A DNA stretch of 9,947 nucleotides from JAWWPY01 sp964412845 (GCA_964412845.1 CAYPQM010000204.1:1-9947), one strand, 5' to 3'. Shown: positions 1 through 6,952, counted from the stretch's first letter. Program-made: numbers and translations. Notes: generated by a model from the letters alone, not told the origin.

Positions 1-126
1 CCTGATCCGCCGGGTCATGGCCAGCGCGACCGCACCATAGCTCCCGGAGGTGGCGGGAGCGCCAGGATCGAGCGCCTGCGGGCGTTGTCCGCCTGATCAG
101 GCCATGGGCCTACGGTAGAAGTTCAA
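1..126. other. Left-edge stretch with no supportable gene
   Basis: Short open frames touch the left edge on both strands. A plus-strand frame stops at 38-40, another at 94-96, and a minus-strand ATG at 16-18 could begin a gene running off the edge (MTRRIR). None has a clear ribosome binding site or a recognisable protein. The minus-strand ATG has only a distant GGGAG about 22 bases upstream. I see nothing that can be annotated with confidence. Confidence 0.4.
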
Positions 127-138
127 GTGCATGCGAAG

Positions 139-269
139 TCAACCGCCGGGCGCGGGGAGCAGCACGATGAGCAGCAGGGCGCAGAGCAGTGTCGCGGGCA
201 GGCTCCACCGGAGTCGGCGCAGTGCGCGTCGATCTCGGCGAGAGCCTCGCCGATGACGGGGCCGGGCAT
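139..269 (-). pseudogene. Possible frameshifted remnant of a tiny single-pass membrane protein
   Basis: Two protein-like segments lie end to end on the minus strand in different frames. From the ATG at 267-269 the frame reads MPGPVIGEALAEIDAHCADS, like an amphipathic N-terminal helix; it then turns Cys/Ser-rich and ends at 123-125. In the frame ending at 139-141 the DNA encodes basic residues (RRLR) and then a strongly hydrophobic segment, WSLPATLLCALLLIVLLPAP, typical of one membrane helix. That second frame has no ATG or GTG start of its own. It is the same frame as the glycosyltransferase stop at 319-321, with no start in between. A single-base shift around 207-230 would join the two into a protein of about 45 residues. 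It could be a decayed gene, an assembly error or chance in GC-rich DNA. No family is recognised and no ribosome binding site is visible. Confidence 0.22.
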
Positions 270-300
270 CCCGTGCAGCCGGGCCGGCCCTGACCGCTAC

Positions 301-320
301 GAGAGCGGCGGGCCGTGCTC
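301..320 (-). terminator. Imperfect hairpin at the glycosyltransferase stop codon
   Basis: GAGAGCGGC and GCCGTGCTC flank a GG loop. Seven of nine positions pair, with a two-base internal mismatch. The hairpin overlaps the stop codon of the minus-strand glycosyltransferase and has no T-tract. U-less hairpins are common in actinomycetes, but this one is weak. Confidence 0.25.
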
Positions 321-2143
321 AGGAGAAGTCCTGGAACGCGGCCCAGGACTTAGCCCAGGAGGACTTCAGCCCAGTCACGACGTAGACCGTGGCGCCCTGC
401 TCGTCGTCGCTGACCCCGAGCCCGTTGTAGAACGTGGCGACTTTCCTGACGTGGCTGAACTCGCGGCTGAGGAAGGCCGGATCCAGGTTCAGCGCGATAG
501 CGGAGCGGTCCCTGGACGGCGGTGGCCCCCAGAACCAGAAGTTGTTCGCCCCGCTGTACACCTGGGGCAGGCCGAACCCGCGGCCGTACCGGTCCAGCGC
601 CCCGGCTTCGCCATAATTGCCGGCCAGGATCGTGGTCACGGCGCGCTGCGCGGGCGGGAGCGAGTGATACTCGCGGGCGATCAGGCCCACCTCCTTCGGC
701 CACGCGATCGTTTCCGCGAGGTCATAGTTGATCTTCTGGAGCGGGACCGCGCGCAGCGTGGCGGCGGGCAGCACCGGGATGGCGATGGGCAGCGCGACCG
801 CGGCGGCGATGATCATCGTCATCATCAAGGGAGCGGCGGACCAGCGCGGCCCTCGTTCCGGGTGGCGGCGGGCGATCCGCCGCTCGGCCGGGACCGCCCC
901 GGCGGCGAGCAGGAACGTGAACGCGCCACCCGGGTAGTAGGGCTTACCGCCGAGGACGAAGAACAGCATGATGATGGCGGCGGCGGCGAGCGCGGCGGGC
1001 CGGAACCGGCGGGCCTCGTCGCTGCGCAGCGACCACACCAGGCCCGCGACCCACAGCGCGGTGATCACCACGCCGGTGAAGAGCACCTGGGCGATCCAGT
1101 AGACGGCCCGGTTGTGCCCGGCATCCTGCTGCAGGACGCGGAACACGTCCAGGTTCGGCCATCCGTGCGCCGCCTGCCAGATGACGTCCGGCGCGGCGAG
1201 CGCCGACGCCAGAATCGCGCCGATGAGCAGGTGCCTGCTCCGCAGCAGGTGCCGGGCAGGTGTGGCGAGGAAACCGGCCAGCAGCGCGATGACCAGGAAG
1301 CCGATGTCCCACTTGGCCTCTGCGGCGACTCCCGCGCAGCCGCCGATCGCCAGCCACCAGCGTGGATCCTGGCTGTCCAGCAGGCGAAGGACCAGGTACA
1401 GCAGCAGCGCCCAGAACACGAAGCCGGGGGTGGTGGTCGTGAGCAGGTGCATGGCACCGAGGTACTCGGCGCAGGTGGCCGCGGCCACCGCGGCGATGAG
1501 CTGGCCTGCCCGGCCGGCGCCGAGGATCCGGCTCATGGCCGCCGTCAGCAGGACCAGGGCGCTGAGGGCCAGGGCCGGCAGCAGGCGGAGCCCGATGAGC
1601 GAATTACCGAACAGCGCGGCGTCGGCCCGGGCCAGCAGCGGGGTGAGTGGCGGCTGGTCCACGTAACCGAACGCCGGATGCTGGCCTGCGGCCAGGAAGT
1701 ACAGCTCGTCGCGGTGATAGCCGTAGCGGGCGCTCACCGCCATCTCGACGGCGAAGGCTGCTGACGCGATGACGGCGACGCCCAGCCGGGTGTCGCGCGC
1801 TGGCGTCACGCCAGCAGGTGCGGCGCCACCGGGCGTGGACTCGGCGGATGGGACCTGGGCTGGCGGGGCCAGGTCAGGCGGGGCCAGGGCCGGCGGGGCC
1901 AGGGCCGGCGGGNNNNNNNNNNNNNNNNNNNNNNNNNNNNNNNNNNNNNNNNNNNNNNNNNNNNNNNNNNNNNNNNNNNNNNNNNNNNNNNNNNNNNNNN
2001 NNNNNNNNNNNNGGCGGGGCCAGGGCCGGCGGGGCCAGGGCCGGCGGGACCTGGTCAGGCGGCTCAGGCACGGGCCGGACTGGCGGGCTGGGCGCGTGGT
2101 CGCGGGTGGGCGCGGGGCCTTCGGCAGGCAGATTATGCGGCAT
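319..2143 (-). CDS. GT39/ArnT-like membrane glycosyltransferase, interrupted by an assembly gap
   Basis: Polytopic GT-C fold enzyme of the PMT_2/ArnT class (glycosyltransferase family 39), expected to move a sugar from a polyprenyl-phosphate donor to an acceptor outside the membrane; donor and acceptor are not readable here. The first helix (LGVAVIASAAFAVEMAVSA) is followed by YHRDELYFLAAGQHPAFGYV, whose Asp-Glu (codons at 1705-1710) matches the acidic GT-C motif of the first outer loop. About ten hydrophobic segments follow, then a soluble C-terminus ending AKSWAAFQDFS. The N-terminus is a disordered Pro/Ala region built of LAPPA repeats. I place the start at the ATG 2141-2143 (MPHNLPAEGP), with GGAG nine bases upstream. 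With 100 N this start is out of frame with the body, but the LAPPA phase on both sides requires a gap length divisible by three. The nominal reading upstream of 2143 is antisense to the kinase and should be ignored. Family certain, start likely. Confidence 0.85.
1850..2060 (-). repeat. 15-bp tandem repeat encoding an LAPPA tract, spanning the gap
   Basis: The plus-strand unit is GGGGCCAGGGCCGGC. Four units lie left of the gap (1850-1864, 1865-1879, 1880-1894, 1895-1909) and three right of it (2016-2030, 2031-2045, 2046-2060). The outer units are degenerate (GGGACCTGGGCTGGC, GGGACCTGGTCAGGC) and the inner ones identical, as expected of a minisatellite that grows from the middle. On the minus strand each unit encodes Ala-Leu-Ala-Pro-Pro in the glycosyltransferase N-terminus. 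The true copy number is hidden by the gap. Confidence 0.95.
1913..2012. other. Assembly gap of 100 N
   Basis: Exactly 100 N is the usual placeholder for a gap of unknown length. The left flank ends with the first three bases of a repeat unit (GGG) and the right flank begins with the last three (GGC). If the array is regular, the missing length is 9 plus a multiple of 15, or the contigs overlap by 6 bases. Either keeps the glycosyltransferase in frame; 100 does not. Confidence 0.97.
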
Positions 2144-2322
2144 GTGTGCATGCTCCGGCAGCCGGTCAGGTCACCGCATCGGGCGGCGGAGCGATTTACC
2201 GGCGTCCACCGCGCGGGTGAGGACCGGGCCCGGTCCGGGGCCGCGCTCCGCCTCTGGTCTGACCGGCCCGCTCCGCCGTCCGGCGGATGCCCCGCAGGCA
2301 CCCTGGGCCATACCATCAGGTC
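2144..2322. promoter_or_regulatory. Divergent intergenic region with palindromes
   Basis: This region separates the minus-strand glycosyltransferase from the plus-strand kinase, so both promoters should lie here. It holds a perfect 16-bp palindrome, GGACCGGGCCCGGTCC (2221-2236), and a second inverted repeat, TCCGCCG-TC-CGGCGGA (2272-2287). Either could be an operator, for example for the adjacent NarL-type regulator, or a stem in RNA. No good -35/-10 pair for the glycosyltransferase was found; GTAAAT near 2185 on the minus strand is at best a weak -10. Confidence 0.45.
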
Positions 2323-2323
2323 G
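2311..2323 (+). promoter_or_regulatory. Candidate -10 for a leaderless kinase mRNA
   Basis: TACCAT (2311-2316) fits the actinobacterial TANNNT -10 pattern. It is followed by six bases and then the in-frame GTG at 2323, which places the start codon at about the expected +1 of transcription. No Shine-Dalgarno sequence serves this GTG and no convincing -35 is visible. It supports 2323 as a leaderless start. Confidence 0.35.
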
Positions 2324-3558
2324 TGAAGAGGCTGATGGCCAGGGCTGCGATGCTTCCGCCGCGCGTCCAGGACCTGGCCCTGGCCCTGGCGCTGACAATC
2401 GCGGGCGTTGCGTCGCTGGTGCCGTACCACTCCCATCTGCATCCGTTCGGCCTCGCCCTCGGGCTGATCGTGGCGCAGAGCATCCCGCTGACCTGGCGAC
2501 GGTCGTGGCCAGTCTTGATCGTTGTCGCGGTCGCCATCCCGCGCGTCACGTATGACGTGCTCGGGTTCGGCTATGCGCCGTTCCCGCTGGCGCCCTGGAT
2601 TGCGTTCTTCACCGCCATGGAGCGCTCCGGACCCGTGATGCGGCGGATTGTCCTGATCGGGACAGTGATCGGCGCCACCATCTCCCAGCTCGCCCCCGGC
2701 CACAACCAGCCCTACGACGCCACCGTGTCAGCTTTCATCTTCCTCACCGCGTGGATGGCCGCCGTGCTGAGCCGGACGCGGCGCGCCTACATCCGCGAGA
2801 TCGAGGACCGCGCGGCCCGGGCGGAATCGGAGCGGGACGATGGCGCGGCGCGGGCGGCGGCGCAGGAGCGCACCCGGATCGCCCGCGAGTTGCATGACGT
2901 GGTGGCTCACCATGTCAGCCTGATGGCCGTGCAGGCGGAAGCGGCGACGTCGCTGCTCCCGGGCCGGCCCGTTGCGGCAGCACAGTCCGTGGAGATCATC
3001 GCGTCCACAGCGCGTCAGGCGCTCACCGAATTGCGCCGGCTTCTCGGTGTCCTGCGCAGTCCCGCCGAGCACCTGGAAACATCTCCGTCCATGTCCCTCG
3101 CGGAACTCGGCACGGTCCTGGACCAGGTGCGGGGCACCGGGCTGCCGGTTGAGTTCACCGTGCTGGGCGCGCCGACCCCGCTTGCCCCCGGCGTCGACCT
3201 GACGGCCTACCGCATCGTCCAGGAGGCCCTGACCAATACCATCCGGCACGCCCGCGCATCCCAGGCGGACGTCACCCTGTGCTACGAACCGGGATACGTC
3301 ACCGTCAGCGTCACGGATTCGGTGCCCGCCGCGGCACCCGGCCCCGGGCCGGGTGCGAACGGTGCGGCAGTGGCCGGCCGCGGCGCCGAGCCGGGCCGCG
3401 GCGCCGAGCCCGGCCAGGGCGACCAGGGGCCGCCGCGGTCAGGCGGGTTCGGCCTGGCGGGCATCGCGGAACGGGTCGCCTCCTGTGGCGGCAACCTCAC
3501 GGTCGGGCCCACGGGCAGCGGCGGGTTCGCTGTCACCGCCCGGCTGCCGGCGCTGTGA
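2323..3558 (+). CDS. DesK/NarL-type sensor histidine kinase
   Basis: Membrane sensor kinase that autophosphorylates and passes phosphate to the regulator encoded next to it. About six hydrophobic segments fill residues 15-150 (from VQDLALALALTIAGV to FIFLTAWMAAVLS). A coiled linker follows, then a HisKA_3 dimerisation domain with phospho-acceptor His191 in RIARELHDVVAHHVSLMAVQ. The ATPase domain has an N-box (QEALTNTIRHA, Asn305), a D-box aspartate (Asp332 in SVTDSVP) and a G-box (GGFGLAGI, 374-381). Between D- and G-boxes lies a Gly/Ala/Pro-rich insert of about 40 residues, and the usual DDGxG is replaced by DSVPA. There is no recognisable extracellular sensor domain, so the signal is unknown. 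The start is uncertain: GTG 2323 is favoured by its -10, but ATG 2287, 2335 and 2350 (AGGG five bases upstream) are possible. Its stop overlaps the regulator start. Confidence 0.92.
   Translation: MKRLMARAAMLPPRVQDLALALALTIAGVASLVPYHSHLHPFGLALGLIVAQSIPLTWRRSWPVLIVVAVAIPRVTYDVLGFGYAPFPLAPWIAFFTAMERSGPVMRRIVLIGTVIGATISQLAPGHNQPYDATVSAFIFLTAWMAAVLSRTRRAYIREIEDRAARAESERDDGAARAAAQERTRIARELHDVVAHHVSLMAVQAEAATSLLPGRPVAAAQSVEIIASTARQALTELRRLLGVLRSPAEHLETSPSMSLAELGTVLDQVRGTGLPVEFTVLGAPTPLAPGVDLTAYRIVQEALTNTIRHARASQADVTLCYEPGYVTVSVTDSVPAAAPGPGPGANGAAVAGRGAEPGRGAEPGQGDQGPPRSGGFGLAGIAERVASCGGNLTVGPTGSGGFAVTARLPAL
3376..3411 (+). repeat. 18-bp tandem duplication in the kinase (GRGAEP twice)
   Basis: GGCCGCGGCGCCGAGCC plus G or C occurs twice in tandem (3376-3393, 3394-3411), encoding Gly-Arg-Gly-Ala-Glu-Pro twice at residues 352-363. 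It lies in the flexible insert between the D- and G-boxes of the ATPase domain. The copies differ only in the last base, so the duplication looks recent. Confidence 0.85.
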
Positions 3559-4289
3559 ACCCCGCCGCGGTGAACGCCACCGGGGGGAGTGGCACCGGGG
3601 GGAGTGGCACCGGGAGTGACCCCATCCGGGTCCTGGTCGTCGACGACCAGGAACTGGTCCGCGCGGGGTTCTGCGTGATCCTCGACGCGGCCGACGGCAT
3701 CACCGTGGTCGGTGAGGCGGCCAACGGCGTCGAGGCTGTGGCCGCGGTCGCCGCGGAGCGGCCCGATGTCGTGCTCATGGACATCCGGATGCCGGGGATG
3801 GACGGGCTGGAGGCCACCCGGCTGATCACCGGGAACGCCGCGGAGCCGGGCCCGAAGGTGGTCATGCTCACCACGTTCGACCTCGACGACTATGTCTATG
3901 CGGCGCTGCGCGCCGGGGCCAGCGGGTTCCTGCTGAAGGACGCGCCGCGGCACGACCTGATCGCGGCCGTGCGCGCGGCCGCGGCGGGCGACGGGATGCT
4001 CGCACCCTCGGTGACCCGGCTCCTCATCGAGGCGTTCGCCCGCAGGCCACCCGCGACGTCGCCGTCCCCGTCACGGCTGGCCTCGCTCACCGCCCGGGAA
4101 CGGGACACCCTGCTGCTGCTGGCCCGGGGGCGCAGCAACGCGGAGATCGCCGGCGACCTGTTCGTCAGCGAGGCGACCGTCAAGACGCACATCGGCCACC
4201 TGCTGGCCAAGCTGGGCCTGCGGGACCGGGTGCAGGCGGTGATCCTGGCCTACGAGACCGGCATCGTGGTGCCGGGCGGCCCGGACTGA
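3555..4289 (+). CDS. NarL/FixJ-family response regulator (REC + LuxR HTH)
   Basis: Cytoplasmic partner of the preceding kinase, a DNA-binding regulator of 244 residues from this start. The receiver domain covers about residues 24-140 with acidic pair Asp30-Asp31, phospho-acceptor Asp76 (VVLMDIRMPGMDG), Thr106 (MLTTFD) and Lys128 (FLLKDAP), so all phosphotransfer residues are intact. A Pro/Ser linker (165-175) leads to a LuxR-type helix-turn-helix at 178-240, including LTARERDTLLLLARGRSNAE and VSEATVKTHIGHLLAKLGLR. GTG 3555-3557 overlaps the kinase stop (GTGA), implying translational coupling; GTG at 3570 is an alternative in the same frame. The first 20 residues are a Thr/Gly/Ser-rich repeat that belongs to no domain. 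Targets are unknown; the divergent palindromes upstream of the kinase are the nearest candidate site. Confidence 0.94.
   Translation: MNPAAVNATGGSGTGGSGTGSDPIRVLVVDDQELVRAGFCVILDAADGITVVGEAANGVEAVAAVAAERPDVVLMDIRMPGMDGLEATRLITGNAAEPGPKVVMLTTFDLDDYVYAALRAGASGFLLKDAPRHDLIAAVRAAAAGDGMLAPSVTRLLIEAFARRPPATSPSPSRLASLTARERDTLLLLARGRSNAEIAGDLFVSEATVKTHIGHLLAKLGLRDRVQAVILAYETGIVVPGGPD
3576..3617 (+). repeat. 15-bp tandem repeat at the regulator N-terminus
   Basis: Units GCCACCGGGGGGAGT (3576-3590) and GGCACCGGGGGGAGT (3591-3605) are followed by a shortened copy, GGCACCGGGAGT (3606-3617). They encode ATGGS, GTGGS and GTGS just before the receiver domain. The repeat keeps the reading frame and looks like a flexible tail. 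Confidence 0.85.
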
Positions 4290-4305
4290 TGCTCCCGCCC
4301 GATGC

Positions 4306-4320
4306 TGTCCTTGACGGACA
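4306..4320. terminator. Weak hairpin between the converging regulator and MarR-GNAT genes
   Basis: TGTCC-TTGAC-GGACA forms a five-base-pair stem with a five-base loop, in the 39-bp space between two convergent genes. It could end transcription from either side, but the stem is short and there is no T-tract. Confidence 0.3.
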
Positions 4321-4328
4321 TCTCCCGG

Positions 4329-5297
4329 TCAGGTCAGTGGCAGCCGCCAGTCCTGGCCGACCAGGTCGTGGCCGAAGCTGTGGTGCTCCGCGGAGCCGGT
4401 GAGCTCGAAGCCGGCCTCCTGGTAGATCCGGCGCGCCGCGTGCAGCACGTCGTTGGTCCACAGCACGATCTCGGTGTAGCCGGCCCGGCGGGCAAAGGCC
4501 AGGCACTCGGCGACCAGGCGGCGGCCCAGGCCCATGCCCCGTGCGCGGGGCTCGACGAGCAGCAGGCGCAGTTGCGCGGTCGTGTCCGTCTTGCGCATGC
4601 AGAACACGCAGCCAGCCGGCTCGCCGTCGAGTTCGGCGATCCATGCTGCCTCCCTGACCTGGTCGGCGCGCTCGGCGTAGTCCGCGACGATCCGGGCAAC
4701 CAGCGCCTCGTAGCTGCTATCCCATCCGTACTCCTGCGTGTACAGCGCCGCGTTCCGCTGCACGACCCAGCCGAGGTCGCCCGGGCCAGGCGGCCGGAGC
4801 ACGAAGGCGGCGGGCCGGGGCGATCCCTCGATGGCCTGCCTGATGGCCGCCATCGCAAGCGTCAGCCGCCGCTGGTCCTCCTCGGTGAGCGCGGCCAGCA
4901 GTGCTCGGATCTGGTCAGTGGAACTGCGATCCAGAATCCGGAACGATTCCCGTCCCGACTCAGTCAGGCCGATGACTTGGCGGCGCCCGTCCGAGGCTGC
5001 GCGCTGCCGGGTGATCAGGGCGTCGGCCTCGAACCTGGCCAGGATCCGGCTCAGGTAACCCGCGTCAATGTCCAGCGAGCGGCGCAGCAGGCCGGCCTCG
5101 GCCTGGTCCTGGCGGGCCAGTTCGAAGATCACCCTGGCCTCGGTGAGCGAGTAGGGCGTGTCCAGCAGCCCTTCGCGGAGCAGCCCGAGCACGTTCGTGT
5201 AAAAGCGGTTGAACTCGCGCACCGCCGTGACGCGCTCGCCGCGGACAGGCTGGTCCGCCGGGACATTCCTTGCCGTAGTCAATGATTTAGTTGACAC
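4329..5297 (-). CDS. MarR-family winged-helix / GNAT acetyltransferase fusion
   Basis: Two-domain cytoplasmic protein of 322 residues from this start. Residues 27-155 are a MarR winged helix: VREFNRFYTNVLGLLREGLL, then TEARVIFELA, recognition helix AGYLSRILARFEADALI, and wing DGRRQVIGLTESG. Residues about 163-322 are a GNAT domain whose acetyl-CoA loop is VEPRARGMGLGRRLV (248-262), followed by WTNDVLHAARRIYQEAGF, typical of the last helices. In this known MarR-GNAT architecture the N-terminal part binds DNA and the C-terminal part should acetylate an amine; substrate unknown. The longest frame begins at ATG 5313-5315, but that ATG lies upstream of the likely transcription start. GTG 5295-5297 sits six bases after the -10 and gives a natural N-terminus (VSTKSLTTAR), so I favour a leaderless GTG. 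TTG 5280-5282 is an alternative. An inverted repeat over the start suggests self-control. Confidence 0.9.
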   Translation of the reverse strand: MSTKSLTTARNVPADQPVRGERVTAVREFNRFYTNVLGLLREGLLDTPYSLTEARVIFELARQDQAEAGLLRRSLDIDAGYLSRILARFEADALITRQRAASDGRRQVIGLTESGRESFRILDRSSTDQIRALLAALTEEDQRRLTLAMAAIRQAIEGSPRPAAFVLRPPGPGDLGWVVQRNAALYTQEYGWDSSYEALVARIVADYAERADQVREAAWIAELDGEPAGCVFCMRKTDTTAQLRLLLVEPRARGMGLGRRLVAECLAFARRAGYTEIVLWTNDVLHAARRIYQEAGFELTGSAEHHSFGHDLVGQDWRLPLT

Positions 5298-5307
5298 AGT
5301 CAAACTA
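5288..5307 (-). promoter_or_regulatory. Probable MarR operator overlapping the start of its own gene
   Basis: On the plus strand TAGTTGACACAGTCAAACTA contains the perfect inverted repeat TTGAC-ACA-GTCAA (5291-5303). The outer TAG/CTA arms also match, with one extra A. A/T-rich palindromes of this type are what MarR proteins bind. It overlaps the -10 and the predicted transcription start, so binding would block transcription. Confidence 0.6.
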
Positions 5308-5332
5308 TGGCGCACACGGCCCGCCGGATCAA
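5304..5332 (-). promoter_or_regulatory. Promoter of the MarR-GNAT gene
   Basis: On the minus strand TTGATC (5332-5327) and CATAGT (5309-5304) are separated by exactly 17 bases, each matching four of six consensus bases of the main sigma factor. Six bases after CATAGT comes the GTG at 5297. This supports a leaderless transcript and argues against the upstream ATG at 5315. Confidence 0.5.
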
Positions 5333-5387
5333 CCCTGAATAACGCCAGCGAATCATGGTCAGCACGGCACCGCGGGGGCCGCAGCGG

Positions 5388-6917
5388 TCAGCCGCGGTCC
5401 AGCGCGGTGCCGAGCAGGCCGAGCGGTGGTGAGCCGAGATCCATCAGGGCCGTGTGGAACCGGCGCAGCGAGAAGCCCGCACCCCACTGCTTGCGAGCCC
5501 GCTCACGCAGGTCCAGGATCTCCAGCTTCCCCCAGGTGTAGCGGCCGTACGTGGGGTCGAAAGTGGCCCGGCTGGCCTCCGACAGCGCGGCGGATCCGCT
5601 CAGGTGAGTGTCCGCGGCGAACCTGCGCGCGCCCTCCGCAACACTCATTCCCGCGGTGTGCACCCCGATCGCGCACGCGAGGCGGGTGACCCGGACCAGC
5701 GCCTCCAGCCAGATGCCCACGGCGAACCGGGGATCGTCGGCGCAGAAGCCCTCCTCGACGCAGAGTTCCTCGGCGTAGTGCGCCCACCCCTCGATGAAGG
5801 CCGCCGAGTGCAGGGTCCGCCGCAGCGGGGTCGGCGCCCGCCGGAGGGCACGGCCGTGCGAGAAATGCCCAGGCGCGACCTCGTGCACGGTGATGCCGGG
5901 CAGCGTGGTCGCGCTGAAGACTTCCAGCCACTCCTCACTCTCCCGGTCCGGCCAGGACGGGTCAGGCGGCGTGATGTAGTACCAGGACGGGCCCTCCGGC
6001 TCGCCGGGTGCCGCGCTGGACATCATGGCCATTGCCCACCGCCGTGACTCCGGCGCCAGCCCGACCAGGCAGATCCCATCGTGATACGGGACAAGATCGC
6101 GTTCCCTGGTGAACTCGATCGCCCGGCGGGTCCAGTCCGCCGCCGCATCGATGACGCCGTCCGGGCCAGGGTGATCGCGGACCAGTTCGCGCGCCACCTC
6201 CAGGGCCGGCCGGCCGGCGTCGATCCTGGCGCAGTCCGCGGCGAGCAGCCGCAGCAGCCGGTCCCGCTCCGCATCAGCCCGCTCCGCGAGCCGGCCGAGA
6301 TCCACGTGCATGCTCTCGGCGCTGCTCATCAGGGCGGTGAGCCCGGCGTGGCCCAGCGAAGGATCGGGGTCGCCGTCGCGGGCGGCGCGCTCCACGTGCG
6401 CGGCCAGCCGGGCGTGCGCGTCGGCCGCGGCCGCGCGCGCGTCGTCCGGCGCGTCAGCCGGGATGCCCGCGGCCAGGCCGCGGATGCCGCCGAGCAGTGC
6501 GGTGGCCACCGGCGAGCTGAGCTGGTCGAGCGAAGCCACGGCGGCATCGACCGCCTGCGGCCACGCGGCCAGATGCGCCCGGCGGGCCAGTTCGCGGTCG
6601 TGCGCCGGCGCGTAGTCACGGTCGTAACAGGCCAGGTCGAGGCCGTCCAGATGCGGGAAAGGGCTGCGCCGGTGCAATTCCAGATCGCCGAAGGCCACCT
6701 GGGCCCGCTTCTCGAACGCCGCCAGGTGCGCCTCATCGTGCGGGTCATCCTGCGGCCCGCTGGCGGCGGCCGCGGCCAGCCTGGCCAGGCCGGTGCGCAC
6801 GCCGGCGGGCGAGAGATCCTGGATGGCCCCGTCGTATTCGTGGCGTCCGCTGTACTCGCGCACCTCGGCGACTTCAAGGTCACACACGGCCCGCAGCCGC
6901 GGGGAGAGTTCGTCCAT
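5388..6917 (-). CDS. DUF885 family metallopeptidase-like protein
   Basis: A 509-residue protein without signal peptide or membrane helix, so probably cytoplasmic. It carries the hallmarks of the DUF885 family: HEVAPGHF (His345, Glu346, His351), then EGWAHYAEEL (Glu376-Gly-Trp ... Tyr381), and near the C-terminus the conserved TYGRYTWGKLEILDLRERAR (456-475). The HExxPGH plus downstream glutamate pattern is that of a zinc metallopeptidase, and all these residues are present, so the protein should be catalytically competent; its peptide substrate cannot be read. The N-terminal half is helical and Ala/Arg/Asp-rich. The ATG at 6915-6917 is the natural start, although only a poor ribosome binding site precedes it. 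It lies upstream of the MarR-GNAT gene on the same strand, 90 bases from that gene's favoured start, but the latter has its own promoter. Confidence 0.88.
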   Translation of the reverse strand: MDELSPRLRAVCDLEVAEVREYSGRHEYDGAIQDLSPAGVRTGLARLAAAAASGPQDDPHDEAHLAAFEKRAQVAFGDLELHRRSPFPHLDGLDLACYDRDYAPAHDRELARRAHLAAWPQAVDAAVASLDQLSSPVATALLGGIRGLAAGIPADAPDDARAAAADAHARLAAHVERAARDGDPDPSLGHAGLTALMSSAESMHVDLGRLAERADAERDRLLRLLAADCARIDAGRPALEVARELVRDHPGPDGVIDAAADWTRRAIEFTRERDLVPYHDGICLVGLAPESRRWAMAMMSSAAPGEPEGPSWYYITPPDPSWPDRESEEWLEVFSATTLPGITVHEVAPGHFSHGRALRRAPTPLRRTLHSAAFIEGWAHYAEELCVEEGFCADDPRFAVGIWLEALVRVTRLACAIGVHTAGMSVAEGARRFAADTHLSGSAALSEASRATFDPTYGRYTWGKLEILDLRERARKQWGAGFSLRRFHTALMDLGSPPLGLLGTALDRG

Positions 6918-6952
6918 GGCCCGACGCTACCGGGCCGCCTGCCCCGCCCACC

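Noticed and set aside
127..1764. Long plus-strand open frame of 545 codons opposite the glycosyltransferase
   Set aside because: Its product is low-complexity Gly/Arg/Gln-rich sequence with no family motif, a typical shadow in GC-rich DNA; the minus strand encodes a clear membrane enzyme.
1850..2060. CRISPR-like or mobile-element array
   Set aside because: The 15-bp units are directly adjacent without spacers and keep the coding phase; this is a coding minisatellite.
2144..2703. Minus-strand extension of the glycosyltransferase frame up to 2703
   Set aside because: It is antisense to the kinase membrane domain, is Arg/Gly/His-rich, and joins the enzyme only because the placeholder gap has 100 bases.
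5298..5315. ATG at 5313-5315 as the start of MarR-GNAT
   Set aside because: It falls within the promoter spacer and -10 region, so it would not be transcribed from the visible promoter; the six extra residues coincide with the operator.
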